From an uncultured Clostridia bacterium (GTDB taxonomy: Bacteria; Bacillota; Clostridia; Christensenellales; CAG-314), in NCBI GenBank assembly GCA_947628135.1, contig CANQYT010000007.1:29601-93600 (forward strand): a stretch of DNA of 64,000 nt, given 5' to 3'. The notes beneath the pieces were generated by a model. That model searched no databases. It had not been told where the DNA came from and was given only the letters and a program-made list of their open reading frames with translations. The translations under genes were made by a program, and so were the position numbers. Of the stretch, positions 1 to 9,877 are shown piece by piece. Each line of letters starts with the position of its first letter. The first letter of the stretch is position 1.

Positions 1-2
1 GC

Positions 3-245
3 AAGATAGCGCAACTCGGCTCGAAAGGGCTGGAAGTGAGCCGTTACAAAGGCTTGGGCGAAATGAACGCCGAGCAGTTGTGGACCACGACGATGAACCC
101 CGAAAGCCGCATAATGCTCAAAGTCACAATGGAGGACGCTTACGAGGCGGACGAGATAGTCAGTTTGCTTATGGGCGACCAACCGGAGTTGAGGCGCGAA
201 TTTATCGTAGAAAACGCCAAACTCGTGGAAGATCTGGACGTATAA
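3..245 (+). CDS. gyrB: DNA gyrase subunit B, C-terminal end (partial, truncated by window start)
   Basis: Frame open from base 3: [41 protein letters not shown], typical GyrB C-terminus ([16 protein letters not shown]); gyrA follows immediately. Confidence 0.95.
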   Translation, partial: KIAQLGSKGLEVSRYKGLGEMNAEQLWTTTMNPESRIMLKVTMEDAYEADEIVSLLMGDQPELRREFIVENAKLVEDLDV

Positions 246-255
246 GGAGAGGGCT

Positions 256-2766
256 ATGGCTAACAAAAACGACATTCAGAATTTCGATTACGTAAACGCT
301 CTTGACAAAACAACCGTCAAGATAGTCAAGATGGAAGAGGAAATGAAGAAATCCTTCATCGCTTATGCGATGGCGGTCAACGTTTCCCGCGCCATTCCCG
401 ATGTACGCGACGGTTTGAAGCCCGTACACAGACGTATTCTGTACGCAATGGGCGAACTCAACCTGTTCAGCGACAAACCCACTCGTAAGTCGGCGCGTAT
501 CGTCGGCGACGTTTTGGGTAAGTACCACCCTCACGGCGACAGCGCCGTTTACGAGGCGTTGGTGCGGCTTGCGCAGGATTTTTCCATTCGCTGCCCGTTG
601 GTGGACGGACAGGGCAATTTCGGCAGTGTGGACGGCGATCCGCCGGCTGCACAGCGTTACACCGAGGCGAAGCTGAGCAAAATCGCGTCGGAAATGCTGC
701 GGGACATAGACAAAAACACCGTAGATTTCTATCCCAACTTCGACAACACCTTGATGCAGCCCACCGTGCTGCCCAGCAGATTTCCCAATCTGTTGGTAAA
801 CGGCGCTGACGGCATAGCCGTCGGTATGGCGACCAACATTCCGCCTCACAATCTCGGCGAAGTCATCAACGGCGCTATCGCGGTACTTAACAATCCCGAC
901 GTGACCGTTGATGAACTGATGAAAATCATTCCCGCTCCCGATTTCCCCACAGGCGGCATAATTATGGGTCGCGCAGGTATCCGCGCCGCCTACAAGACGG
1001 GCAAAGGCACTATCCTCGTGCGCGCCAAGACGGAAATAGAGGAACACAACGGCAGACAGCGCATAATCGTCACGGAAATACCCTATCAGGTAAACAAAGC
1101 CAAACTTGTGGAGACCATCGCCGGTATGGTGAAGGACAAACGTTTGGAGGGCATCGCCGACATTCGCGAGGAAAGCGACCGCCACGGAATGCGCATCGTG
1201 TTCGACCTCAAACGGGACGCCAACGCGCAGGTGGTGCAGAATATGCTGTTCAAACACACTCAATTGCAGGTGTCCGACGGTATAATTATGCTTGCGCTTG
1301 CCGACGGCGAACCCAAGATACTCAACCTCAAAGAGATACTCACCTACTACATCGCGCACCAACGTCAGGTGGTGACCCGCCGCACGCAGTTCGATCTGGA
1401 AAAGGCGGAAGACCGTCATCACATAATTCTCGGCTTGGTGATTGCGCTGGACAACATCGACCGCGTGATACAAATTATCAAGGAAAGTCGCGACCGTCAG
1501 ATCGCGGCGCAGCAGTTGATGGCGGAATTTGCTCTGTCCGAACGTCAGACGAACGCCATTCTCGAAATGCGCCTCAGCCGACTTACTCAGTTGGAAGTGG
1601 AAAGTCTGAGGGAGGAACTTGCCGAGTTGGAACGTCTGATAGCCGACCTCAAAGATATCCTCGCAAAGCCTGCGCGCGTGTCGCAGATAATAGAAAACGA
1701 ACTTGTGGAAATACGCGAAAAGTACGGCGATCCGCGCAAAACGGAGATATGCACCGACTATTCGGAGATAGACATAGGCGACCTCATCGAAAAAGAGGAC
1801 GTGGTGATCTCTATGACCCACCTCGGCTACGTCAAGCGTTTGCCCGTGTCGGAGTACCGCACGCAAAGGCGCGGCGGCAAGGGCGTAACGGCGCACAAAC
1901 CGCGTGAAGAGGACTTCGTCGAAAAGATGTTCATCAGCAACACTCACGACGACTTGCTGTTCTTCACCAACAAGGGCAAGGTGTACTGCATCAAGGGTTA
2001 CGAAGTACCGGAGGCGGAACGCACTGCGCGCGGCAGGGCGATAGTCAACATTTTGCAGTTGGACCAAGACGAAAAAGTCACCGCTGTCATTCCCCGCAAG
2101 GAGGACAGCCGCGGAAATCTGATTATGGCAACCAAGCGCGGTCTCATCAAGAAAACCAATCTCGAAGAATTCGAGTCCATTCGCCGAACGGGCAAGATAG
2201 CCATCTTGCTGTTGGAGGGAGACGAACTTATCGGCGTGGATATGACCACGGGCTACGACGAAGTGCTTATGGCAAGCCACGAGGGCAAGTGCATACGTTT
2301 CGCCGAAGAGGACGTGCGCGCAATGGGCAGAGAGGCTCAGGGCGTACGCTCCATCGACCTCGAAGAGGGCGACTACGTGGTGGATATGGCTATCGCGCGC
2401 AACGGCGTCGAAGTGCTCACCATCTCGGAAAACGGCTTCGGCAAACGCAGCGAACTTACCGACTACCGTCTGCAATCGCGCTACGGTAAGGGTATCAAAG
2501 CGGGCGTATTCAACGAAAAGACGGGCAAACTCGTCAACCTCAAACTTATCGATCCCAACAACGACGTAATGCTTATCGCCGACAACGGCATAGTAATTCG
2601 TATCCGCGCCAAAGATATCTCCAAGATAGGCAGAGACACTATGGGCGTGCGCGTGATGAAGTTCAAGGGCGACGCTCACGTTGTGTGCGTATCCGAAAGC
2701 CCCATTTCGGAGGACGTTGACGGCGAAGGATTGGAAGACGGTTCGGACGGCGGCACAGAGGAATAA
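256..2766 (+). CDS. gyrA: DNA gyrase subunit A
   Basis: 836 aa; [36 protein letters not shown] and [16 protein letters not shown] (active-site Tyr region); RBS GGAGAGGG upstream. Confidence 0.97.
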   Translation: MANKNDIQNFDYVNALDKTTVKIVKMEEEMKKSFIAYAMAVNVSRAIPDVRDGLKPVHRRILYAMGELNLFSDKPTRKSARIVGDVLGKYHPHGDSAVYEALVRLAQDFSIRCPLVDGQGNFGSVDGDPPAAQRYTEAKLSKIASEMLRDIDKNTVDFYPNFDNTLMQPTVLPSRFPNLLVNGADGIAVGMATNIPPHNLGEVINGAIAVLNNPDVTVDELMKIIPAPDFPTGGIIMGRAGIRAAYKTGKGTILVRAKTEIEEHNGRQRIIVTEIPYQVNKAKLVETIAGMVKDKRLEGIADIREESDRHGMRIVFDLKRDANAQVVQNMLFKHTQLQVSDGIIMLALADGEPKILNLKEILTYYIAHQRQVVTRRTQFDLEKAEDRHHIILGLVIALDNIDRVIQIIKESRDRQIAAQQLMAEFALSERQTNAILEMRLSRLTQLEVESLREELAELERLIADLKDILAKPARVSQIIENELVEIREKYGDPRKTEICTDYSEIDIGDLIEKEDVVISMTHLGYVKRLPVSEYRTQRRGGKGVTAHKPREEDFVEKMFISNTHDDLLFFTNKGKVYCIKGYEVPEAERTARGRAIVNILQLDQDEKVTAVIPRKEDSRGNLIMATKRGLIKKTNLEEFESIRRTGKIAILLLEGDELIGVDMTTGYDEVLMASHEGKCIRFAEEDVRAMGREAQGVRSIDLEEGDYVVDMAIARNGVEVLTISENGFGKRSELTDYRLQSRYGKGIKAGVFNEKTGKLVNLKLIDPNNDVMLIADNGIVIRIRAKDISKIGRDTMGVRVMKFKGDAHVVCVSESPISEDVDGEGLEDGSDGGTEE

Positions 2767-2772
2767 CAGGCA

Positions 2773-4467
2773 ATGCTTAACTACAAAAAACTCATTGCAG
2801 ACAAGATCGACGCTCCGTTGGACAAAACGGAGCTCGAATCCCTTGTTTCGCCCGCTGCCGACGATTCGTTCGGCGACTTTGCCTTTCCCTGTTTCAAGTT
2901 GGCGCGAGTAATGCGCCAATCTCCCGTGCAGATAGCGGAGAAGTTGGCTGCGGCGGTGCAAACGGACGAACACATCGTAAAGGTGCAGGCAGTCAACGGT
3001 TATCTGAACTTTTTCGTCAACCGCGCGGAATATGTCTCCGACGTGGTAAACGACGTGCTTTCGGCAAACGGTTTGTACGGAAACAGCGATATGGGGGTGG
3101 GAAAAACCGTATGTATTGATTACAGTTCGGTAAATATCTGCAAATCTTTCCACATAGGGCATCTCTCCACTACCGCAATAGGCAGCGCGCTCTACAAGAT
3201 ATACGCCGCTCTCGGCTACAAAGTGGTGGGTATCAATCACCTCGGCGACTACGGCACGCAGTTCGGCAAAATGATCGTGGCGTTCAAATTGTGGGGAGAT
3301 AGGGCAAAGGCGGAAAGCGATGGCGTAAAAGAGTTGCAAAGTTTGTACGTCAGGTTTCACAAGGAAGAACCCGATCACCCCGAACTTACCGAACAGGCGC
3401 GCGAGTGGTTTGCCCGTATAGAAAAGGGCGACGCGGAAGCGCTCGAATTGTTTGAATTTTTCAAAAAAATCACGCTCGACGAAGTAAAAACCGTCTACGA
3501 CCGCCTAAACGTCAAGTTTGACAGTTGGAACGGCGAAAGTTTCTTCAACGACAAGATGGACAAGCCGTTGCAACTGCTTCGCGACAAGGGACTCATCACC
3601 GAGAGTCAGGGCGCGCAAGTCGTCGAACTCGAAGATTACGGTATGCCGCCGTGCTTGCTTGTCAAGTCGGACGGCAGCAGCCTCTACGCCACCCGCGACA
3701 TTGCCGCCGCCGTGTGGCGCAAGCAGGAGTATGACTTCGACAAATGTTTGTACGTAGTGGCGTATCAGCAGAATCTGCATTTCAAACAGTTTTTCAAAGT
3801 GCTGGAACTTGCGGGTTTCGAATGGGCAAAGGATCTCGTACACGTGGCGTTCGGTATGGTAAGTCTCGAAGACGGCGCAATGTCCACGCGCAAAGGCAAC
3901 GTGGTGCTTTTGAAAGATGTATTAGACAAAGCCGTTTCCAAGGCGAGGGACATCATCGCCGACAAAAATCCCGACCTCGACGGCAGGGACAAAGTCGCCG
4001 AACAGGTGGGAGTGGGCGCGGTGCTGTTTTCCGCTCTTGAAAACAGCCGTATCAAGGATATAGTGTTCAGTTACGACCGCGTACTCAATTTCGACGGAGA
4101 AACCGCCCCCTATTTGCAGTACACGTGCGCGCGGTGCAATTCCATTTTGGAAAAGGCAGGCGCGGGCGCATACGAGGCGGAGGCGGACGCGAGCGCGGTG
4201 GACAACCCCGAAACTTTGCGGCTCGTAAAACTTATAGGCAGTTTCCCGCAAGCGGTAAAGGACGCCGCCGCGAAGTACGAACCGAGCGTAATTTCGGCGC
4301 TTCTCATAGATATCGCGCAGGCTTTCAACCGTTTTTACATCGAACACCGCGTAATTTCCGACAACGCCGCCGAACAGTCGGCACGGCTGCGCGTGGTGCG
4401 CGCTACCGCGTCCGTATTGAAGCGCGGACTTGCGCTGCTCGGCATCGATGCCCCGGAAAAGATGTAA
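2773..4467 (+). CDS. argS: Arginyl-tRNA synthetase
   Basis: 564 aa; SSVNICKSFHIGHLSTTAIGSALYKIYAALGYKVVGINHLGDYGTQFGK (HIGH motif), MSTRKGNVVLL. Confidence 0.96.
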   Translation: MLNYKKLIADKIDAPLDKTELESLVSPAADDSFGDFAFPCFKLARVMRQSPVQIAEKLAAAVQTDEHIVKVQAVNGYLNFFVNRAEYVSDVVNDVLSANGLYGNSDMGVGKTVCIDYSSVNICKSFHIGHLSTTAIGSALYKIYAALGYKVVGINHLGDYGTQFGKMIVAFKLWGDRAKAESDGVKELQSLYVRFHKEEPDHPELTEQAREWFARIEKGDAEALELFEFFKKITLDEVKTVYDRLNVKFDSWNGESFFNDKMDKPLQLLRDKGLITESQGAQVVELEDYGMPPCLLVKSDGSSLYATRDIAAAVWRKQEYDFDKCLYVVAYQQNLHFKQFFKVLELAGFEWAKDLVHVAFGMVSLEDGAMSTRKGNVVLLKDVLDKAVSKARDIIADKNPDLDGRDKVAEQVGVGAVLFSALENSRIKDIVFSYDRVLNFDGETAPYLQYTCARCNSILEKAGAGAYEAEADASAVDNPETLRLVKLIGSFPQAVKDAAAKYEPSVISALLIDIAQAFNRFYIEHRVISDNAAEQSARLRVVRATASVLKRGLALLGIDAPEKM

Positions 4468-4599
4468 TTACATCGACTAAACGGTCGTAACAAACGTTAG
4501 GCTCGTTACCTTCGGTGTTTTCAGTGATTTCCGACTAATGGCGGTAAAACACTTTTTGATATAGTACGAGCAAACCGCAAGCAATGCGGAAACAAGCGA

Positions 4600-4656
4600 A
4601 AAATTAAATGTTGCGGGCGGGCATTGTATACCAATGCGCGCCCGTTAAATTTACGA
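4600..4656. terminator. Long imperfect hairpin between convergent argS and sigma-factor genes
   Basis: aaattaaatgttgCGGGCGGGCATTGtatacCAATGCGCGCCCGttaaattt, one internal mismatch. Confidence 0.55.
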
Positions 4657-4692
4657 AACAGTGACATTTTTTGCCGTTACGGCGTTTGTTTT

Positions 4693-6345
4693 TTATTCGT
4701 TTACTATCAATGTGGACAATGATTTACGTTGACTTGTCGTCGGCGGTTTCAGTTTGCCGTTGTTCAGCAGCGTTTTTATACAATGCAGCAGAAACAAACC
4801 GTCGGATTGGAAGATGAACTGCAATTCATATGCTTGTACCTTTTTTAAGTGAGGCGGTACGGAGGACATTACGGCTTTTTCATAAGGTTCTTTCAACGCT
4901 TGCAATTCCTTGCGACAGTCGTTTCTTATTCTATCCCCGATCGCTAACAGACGGTCGCGGATTTCGTTGTTTGACAAAATTACGATTTGCCAAGACTTTC
5001 TGAAATCGGTATCTTGTCCGTAGGTTTTTATGTAGCCGTTCTGGCATAGCCAAGCGCAGTCGTCTTTGGACAAGTTGCTTTCTTTCTCTTCAAAAAGCGA
5101 CAGCACCCGCCTTGCGTTATGCGCGTATAAAACGACGTTCGTATCCCGATCGGACCATTTGCTATTTATCTGCCACAGAATATGTTTGCCGTTGCCGTAC
5201 CACATCGGACCGCTCCATTTTGCCATATCGGCATAGTTTTCCGATAGCGGTGTGCCGTCGGGGATCACTTCCGCCTGAATGATATTGTACGCGCCGTCCG
5301 GACGAAAAGTTGCCACCTCGTCGAAAGAAACGTCTTTACTAAGCGATTTTTCTCCCGAACGTGCGGCAATATAAGGAATAAGCGTCCACAAAACAAAATT
5401 TATGTCTTTTTCGGGAGATACTTTGAAATCGGCAACGCCCTCCGACTGTTCACAGACGATACTGTCGTCATCGAGCAGTTTACAGGAAAGGAGTTCGTCG
5501 TATAACTTGTTGGCGAATAGTTCCGCCGCGCGGTCATATATTTCGTCTTGCAAAGCGAGTAACTGTTCTGTCGGTTCGCTTATAAGAAAATTTACGATGT
5601 ATTTGTTCCCTTGTGCCGACAACAATCCGTATTCTTCCAATATTTCCGCTTCATTTCCCACAAATACGGGTGAAACGCCCAAGTCGCTCGCGATTTCGTT
5701 CACTGTCTTTGCTTTGTTGCGTACACAGTAGCAAATATTTTGAGCCAACAACGATTTCAAGGTATCTTTCGGCGATTTTTTTGCCACCGTACCGTCTATC
5801 CATATGGAGCGGAATTGTATCGGGTCAAATTTCAGTTGGCTTGTTTCTCTCTTTTTTTCAATACCTCTCTTTAATTCTTTTTTTGCTTCGAATAAATGCC
5901 ATTTTACCGTACCGACAGGAATACCGAGTTGCTTTGCGATGTCCGTTTGCTTGCGGTTTTCAAAATAATAAGCGACAACGATCTTGCGCTGCATTTCGGA
6001 CAGGTAAGCGATTTCCTTTTGTAAGCGCGCCACAGTGTCGTTGTCATCGCTGTATAGATGAAAATTCGTATCGGCAAGACTTTCGGCAACTTCTTCAAGC
6101 GGTATTCCGATAGTACTCTCGGCAATGTCGCGGTAGTAGTTGCTTAACGCGTTGTGCGCAACCGTCCATACGAATTTGTCTACGTCTTGTATATCGTCTT
6201 TGATCAACAGCGCGCGATAAACTTTTATCGCAATATTCTGCGACAGATCTTCCGCGTCCTGTATGTTTCTGCACCTTTTCAGAGCAAATCCGAAAATCGG
6301 TTTGATATATTTGCTTATAATTTTGTTCGCGTCAATATCGTTCAC
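4693..6345 (-). CDS. Sigma-70 (ECF-like) RNA polymerase sigma factor with long C-terminal extension
   Basis: N-terminal ~170 aa: KRCRNIQDAEDLSQNIAIKVYRAL (region 2) and YLSEMQRKIVVAYYFENRKQTDIAKQLGIPVGTVKWHLFEAKKELK (region 4); remaining ~380 aa unassigned. Confidence 0.85.
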   Translation of the reverse strand: MNDIDANKIISKYIKPIFGFALKRCRNIQDAEDLSQNIAIKVYRALLIKDDIQDVDKFVWTVAHNALSNYYRDIAESTIGIPLEEVAESLADTNFHLYSDDNDTVARLQKEIAYLSEMQRKIVVAYYFENRKQTDIAKQLGIPVGTVKWHLFEAKKELKRGIEKKRETSQLKFDPIQFRSIWIDGTVAKKSPKDTLKSLLAQNICYCVRNKAKTVNEIASDLGVSPVFVGNEAEILEEYGLLSAQGNKYIVNFLISEPTEQLLALQDEIYDRAAELFANKLYDELLSCKLLDDDSIVCEQSEGVADFKVSPEKDINFVLWTLIPYIAARSGEKSLSKDVSFDEVATFRPDGAYNIIQAEVIPDGTPLSENYADMAKWSGPMWYGNGKHILWQINSKWSDRDTNVVLYAHNARRVLSLFEEKESNLSKDDCAWLCQNGYIKTYGQDTDFRKSWQIVILSNNEIRDRLLAIGDRIRNDCRKELQALKEPYEKAVMSSVPPHLKKVQAYELQFIFQSDGLFLLHCIKTLLNNGKLKPPTTSQRKSLSTLIVNE

Positions 6346-6490
6346 ATCAGCACCTCATTGAAGTTTCCATATATATAGACACCGCTCGTTTCAAAAGGTT
6401 GGAAATTTCTGTTTTTAGTCGAACGTTTCAACTTTTAGGTCAAAGCGATGGTCAATTCGGATAGTGTACATCTTTTCCAATCAAGAGAAT

Positions 6491-6499
6491 ATTATAGCA
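6491..6499 (-). promoter_or_regulatory. Extended -10 (TGCTATAAT) upstream of the sigma-factor gene
   Basis: Minus strand reads ...ttattgTGCTATAATattctc; no good -35. Confidence 0.35.
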
Positions 6500-6550
6500 C
6501 AATAAAGGTCAATTGTTTTCGATGGTAAAGCGTTCTCCGACGATTTTTAT

Positions 6551-6683
6551 TTTTACGAGAAATGCGCTATAACGAAACGAAGAACGGGAAAATACGAAAT
6601 CAGAGTGAATAATGATAAATAAAAAGCAAATTTGAACAAAATAAAATCTCAACCGAACATACAATCGATTCGGTTGAGATTAC
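6551..6683. repeat. Dispersed repeat copy A ending in hairpin ATCTCAACCGAA...TTCGGTTGAGAT
   Basis: Diverged copy of 9220-9355; both end in a Tct/cAACCGAA inverted repeat. Confidence 0.65.
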
Positions 6684-6818
6684 GAAAAGTCGGGTAACTG
6701 CCGAGCGGACCGTTTGTTGGAATCAGTCCGTGCTTGTCGGTTGCCACGGCAATTGTGCGGGTTTGCGCTGTCGGGAATGGAAGCGCTTTCCGACAACGTA
6801 ATAATTGTAAAAATTTCC

Positions 6819-6857
6819 ACCCCATATTGCATTTTTTGCAATATAGGGTGTTTTTTT
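6819..6857. terminator. Bidirectional terminator-like hairpin at 3' end of amidase-like gene
   Basis: CACCCCATATTGCattttTTGCAATATAGGGTGttttttt, T/A tracts on both sides; abuts the amidase stop codon. Confidence 0.75.
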
Positions 6858-7939
6858 CAGGGTAAGGGTCTGCCTCCGCCCACAACTGATACCGCTTGCC
6901 AGGTGAGAGGACCGACAATACCGTCCGCGTCCAATCCGTTTTCTCTTTGGAAAGCGACTACCGCTTCCCGCGTGGCGTTGCCGAATATTCCGTCTATGTT
7001 GCCGAGAGGGTACAGTTTGCTTGTCAGTTTTTGTTGCAGGTAGCGCACGTAAACGTTTCGGCTGCCTTGCCGCACGGTGGGACGAGGCGGAAGGGTGAGC
7101 AGCGTGCGCCAGGTTTCAGAACCGACGACCCCGTCTGCGCTCAATCCGTTTACCGTTTGAAACTCCGTAACGGCGCGCAGCGTGTTTGCGCCGAATATTC
7201 CGTCTACCGCTATGTTGTAGCCGTTTTGATTCAGTATGTATTGCAAGAGATACGCAAAGTTGCCTGTTGCGCCATTGCGCAAAGTGGGGTAATTGTTGAG
7301 ATCGTTGCGGGCAAGGTATCTTTCGCCGAGGTATTCGCACACTCCGCGGCAGCTTTCTTCCGCGACTTCCGTCTGATAGTCGGGATCTAACATCAGCTTT
7401 GCCTCGTCAAAGTTGGTCATATACCCCGGTTCGACAAGCGCGGAAGGGCAGTTTACGCTTTCCAACACACCGACGTCGACGAGAGAGGACACGCCGCGCC
7501 CGTTTTGCGCAGTACCGACGAGCAATTGCTCGTAGATTTCCTCCGCGAGCGCACGGCTGCGCGCAGGTTGCGGGTTACGCGAGGAATAAAACGCGGAAAT
7601 TCCCCGTGCCGAATTGAAACTGTTTCCGCTGCCGAAAGCGTTGTAGCCGAACGTAACAAGCAACGTAAGATTTTGCGCGTTTATCCGCCGAACGCGTGTG
7701 GAAACGGACGTGTCTGTCAGTTCGGGCTTAACGTCGAACACCGCGAAATTGTTGCGCAGGCACGCTTCGAGAAATTTGATTTTGGTGGGTCTGTTGAATT
7801 GATTCTCGTAAAAAGGCACGTTGAGATAGGGCATAACGGGCGTACGTTTCCCCGCGGTGAAGGGGTTTTGCCCGTGTTCGTCGTTGCCGCCGATGTAGTA
7901 TGTCGCCAAATTTTTCTCCTTATTTTTTTGTCCTAACAT
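6857..7939 (-). CDS. N-acetylmuramoyl-L-alanine amidase (Amidase_3-like) domain plus two C-terminal PG_binding_1 repeats
   Basis: EHGQNPFTAGKRTPVMPYLNVPFYENQFNR, SALVEPGYMTNFDEAKLML; two repeats of type LQYILNQNGYNIAVDGIFGANTLRAVTEFQTVNGLSADGVVGSETW. Start placed at MLGQKNKEKNLATYYIGG. Confidence 0.8.
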   Translation of the reverse strand: MLGQKNKEKNLATYYIGGNDEHGQNPFTAGKRTPVMPYLNVPFYENQFNRPTKIKFLEACLRNNFAVFDVKPELTDTSVSTRVRRINAQNLTLLVTFGYNAFGSGNSFNSARGISAFYSSRNPQPARSRALAEEIYEQLLVGTAQNGRGVSSLVDVGVLESVNCPSALVEPGYMTNFDEAKLMLDPDYQTEVAEESCRGVCEYLGERYLARNDLNNYPTLRNGATGNFAYLLQYILNQNGYNIAVDGIFGANTLRAVTEFQTVNGLSADGVVGSETWRTLLTLPPRPTVRQGSRNVYVRYLQQKLTSKLYPLGNIDGIFGNATREAVVAFQRENGLDADGIVGPLTWQAVSVVGGGRPLP

Positions 7940-8264
7940 TGTATGCCGAACCGCGGCAAAACGTCCGTAATTGCTTGGAAAACCGATTTGCGAATATCCG
8001 CACACACAATGAGCGCGCAATATTCAATCTCGCGCTCGTGGGTTTTACAAAAAAGAAAAGCGACAAAAGCGCAGGAAAACCGCCCGCACCTAATCGTCCG
8101 TAGAAACAATTATGTTCTCCACTTTGCAATGCAATATTTTGCAAAAATCGTCTATTTTGGCGGCGCTTATTCCTCTGCCTTTTTTTCATTCGGTCGAGGG
8201 CGTCGCCGCCTATTGGTTGCCCGAAAATGTTCCAATTGAACCGAACTTTTTATCTTGTTTATAC

Positions 8265-8293
8265 TTGCACATATTAGTTGAAAATGTTATAAT
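8265..8293 (+). promoter_or_regulatory. Sigma-A-type promoter TTGCAC-17-TATAAT
   Basis: ttgcac atattagttgaaaatgt tataat, upstream of two small membrane-protein ORFs. Confidence 0.65.
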
Positions 8294-8341
8294 AGTTTTG
8301 TCAAACTCACTTTCGATGCATATTGAAGAAACAGTGTTGAT

Positions 8342-8369
8342 AACTCGGACGAGTTTTGTGTTTTTTTTG
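8342..8369 (+). terminator. Attenuator-like hairpin with U tract in leader of small membrane-protein genes
   Basis: AACTCGgaCGAGTTttgtgtttttttt. Confidence 0.5.
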
Positions 8370-8469
8370 TATACTTGCAAGTTTATATGTGAGTTTAGGT
8401 GCAACTTATTCAGTCGGGTTTGATTTGGCGAGTCTTGGGGGCTTGGCGGATATTTGTGGGTATTGATGT

Positions 8470-8757
8470 ATGTGGCAAAAAAAGATGGCGATTTATCTAA
8501 TAATAATGTCCGTTATCGTGGGTATCTGCGGGATTCTTATGAACCAAATTTACGACATTTCAAAAATAGGCACTGTGGCGGGTGCAATATTTACCATTTT
8601 GAGTATAACAGATCTTACAATTGCTATATTTTTACTTGGCAGATATATGGAAATACAAAACAAAAAAGGAAGTAAAGTGGTTAATATAATCGGCTTTCTC
8701 GTTGGAGTCGTTACAATTATTGCCACTATTGTTGATTTAGTGCAATGGAGGCTTTAG
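8470..8757 (+). CDS. Small hydrophobic membrane protein, about 3 TM segments, unknown function (start may be 8485)
   Basis: MAIYLIIMSVIVGICGILMNQI...VAGAIFTILSITDLTIAIFLLGRY...VVNIIGFLVGVVTIIATIVDLVQW. Confidence 0.6.
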   Translation: MWQKKMAIYLIIMSVIVGICGILMNQIYDISKIGTVAGAIFTILSITDLTIAIFLLGRYMEIQNKKGSKVVNIIGFLVGVVTIIATIVDLVQWRL

Positions 8758-8760
8758 ACT

Positions 8761-8934
8761 GTGAAACCACACCAAATAATTGCTGTTATAACAATGATTT
8801 TGTGCATAATATGTATGCTTGCAATCGGTATCGCATACAATTTTTGGAACGAAGTGTGCTATTGGATAATATTCGTTATTTTGGTCGTACTCCACGCCGT
8901 TCCATTGTTCTTTAACTTCAAATTTCGCGATTGA
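8761..8934 (+). CDS. 57-aa membrane peptide with GTG start, directly after 8470-8757 (not in the supplied ORF track)
   Basis: GTG AAA CCA CAC... = MKPHQIIAVITMILCIICMLAIGIAYNFWNEVCYWIIFVILVVLHAVPLFFNFKFRD*, 3 nt after the preceding stop. Confidence 0.5.
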   Translation: MKPHQIIAVITMILCIICMLAIGIAYNFWNEVCYWIIFVILVVLHAVPLFFNFKFRD

Positions 8935-9219
8935 AAAGAGTATGACATCAACGATGATATCAACCACCAAATTCGGGCAAAAACAATTAAACAAATTTCT
9001 GGTGAGTGAGTTCGGTATTATAAAATCGTAATATAATTACAATTTTCCAAATTTAACAATGCAATCGCATTAGACATTACGTCAGCGTTACCAGTCGCAA
9101 TAGTGGTGTAAAAGTCAACGGGAACAATTTTTACGGAAGTGTAATATAAAATTAGTAAAAATATGTGGCATATTCTATGTCAGACATAATCAAAAAGTAA
9201 AAATATTTCGACCATTGAC

Positions 9220-9355
9220 CTTTACGAGGAATGTGCTAAAACGGGACGAAGAAAGGCAAAAAATACGGAATATGGGGCATAAAATGATAAAAAACAAGCA
9301 AATTTGGGTAAAACGAAATCTCAACCGAACCGACAAGCGGTTCAGTTGAGACTAC
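9220..9355. repeat. Dispersed repeat copy B, with terminal hairpin TCTCAACCGAACcgacaagcGGTTCAGTTGAGA
   Basis: Diverged copy of 6551-6683. Confidence 0.65.
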
Positions 9356-9356
9356 A

Positions 9357-9379
9357 AATGGTTGCGGGGGCGGGATTTG
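9357..9379. repeat. 23-bp direct repeat of the tRNA-fMet 3' end
   Basis: aatggttgcgggggcgggatttg, identical to 9540-9562. Confidence 0.8.
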
Positions 9380-9483
9380 TCTCTGCGTAAGCAGAGTAAG
9401 TGAAACGAAGTGGAGCGCCACGTTATTTCAAACTGTCCCTGCCTCAGAAATACAGGGCAGCGCGTCCAAACGGAAGCAATAGA

Positions 9484-9510
9484 AAAGCGAGTGATTTGTT
9501 CACTCGCTTT
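9484..9510 (-). terminator. Terminator downstream of tRNA-fMet
   Basis: Perfect 11-bp arms AAAGCGAGTGA/TCACTCGCTTT, followed on minus strand by TTctatt. Confidence 0.7.
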
Positions 9511-9541
9511 CTGTTGCGACTAATACGGCGTCGCTGCCTAA

Positions 9542-9619
9542 TGGTTGCGGGGGCGGGATTTGAACCACACGACCTTCGGGTTATGAGCCCGATGAGCTAC
9601 CGAACTGCTCTACCCCGCG
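9542..9619 (-). tRNA. Initiator tRNA-Met (CAT), CCA encoded
   Basis: Minus: CGCGGGGTAGAGCAGTTCGGTAGCTCATCGGGCTCATAACCCGAAGGTCGTGTGGTTCAAATCCCGCCCCCGCAACCA; C1xA72 mismatch and GGG/CCC anticodon-stem pairs are initiator hallmarks. Confidence 0.95.
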
Positions 9620-9835
9620 ATATAACTATTAAATCGATTTTGCCTGTTTTGCGCCCGTTGTCGGGCTCGGCGTTCGCTTCGCTTGGCTGAGGAGCCCGAT
9701 GAGCTACCGAACTGCTCTACCCCGCGATATAACTATTAAATTGATTTTGCCTGTTTTGCGCCCATTGTCGGGCTCGGCGTTCGCTTCGCTTGGCTGAGGA
9801 GCCCGATGAGCTACCGAACTGCTCTACCCCGCGAT
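9585..9835 (-). repeat. 107-bp tandem repeat (about 2.3 copies) containing truncated tRNA-fMet 5' halves
   Basis: gagcccgatgagctaccgaactgctctaccccgcgatat recurs at 9585, 9692 and 9799 (period 107). Confidence 0.9.
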
Positions 9836-9877
9836 ATTCAGCATCGCAAGCAACGGTTGTTGTCTCAATGCTTGTCT

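Noticed and set aside
202-3378. 1058-aa minus-strand ORF opposite gyrA/argS
   Set aside because: Shadow ORF from codon bias; the sense strand encodes unmistakable GyrA and ArgS, and the translation has no family signature.
6551-9355. Composite transposon bounded by the two dispersed repeats
   Set aside because: No transposase/integrase in between and repeats are diverged; kept only as a repeat observation.
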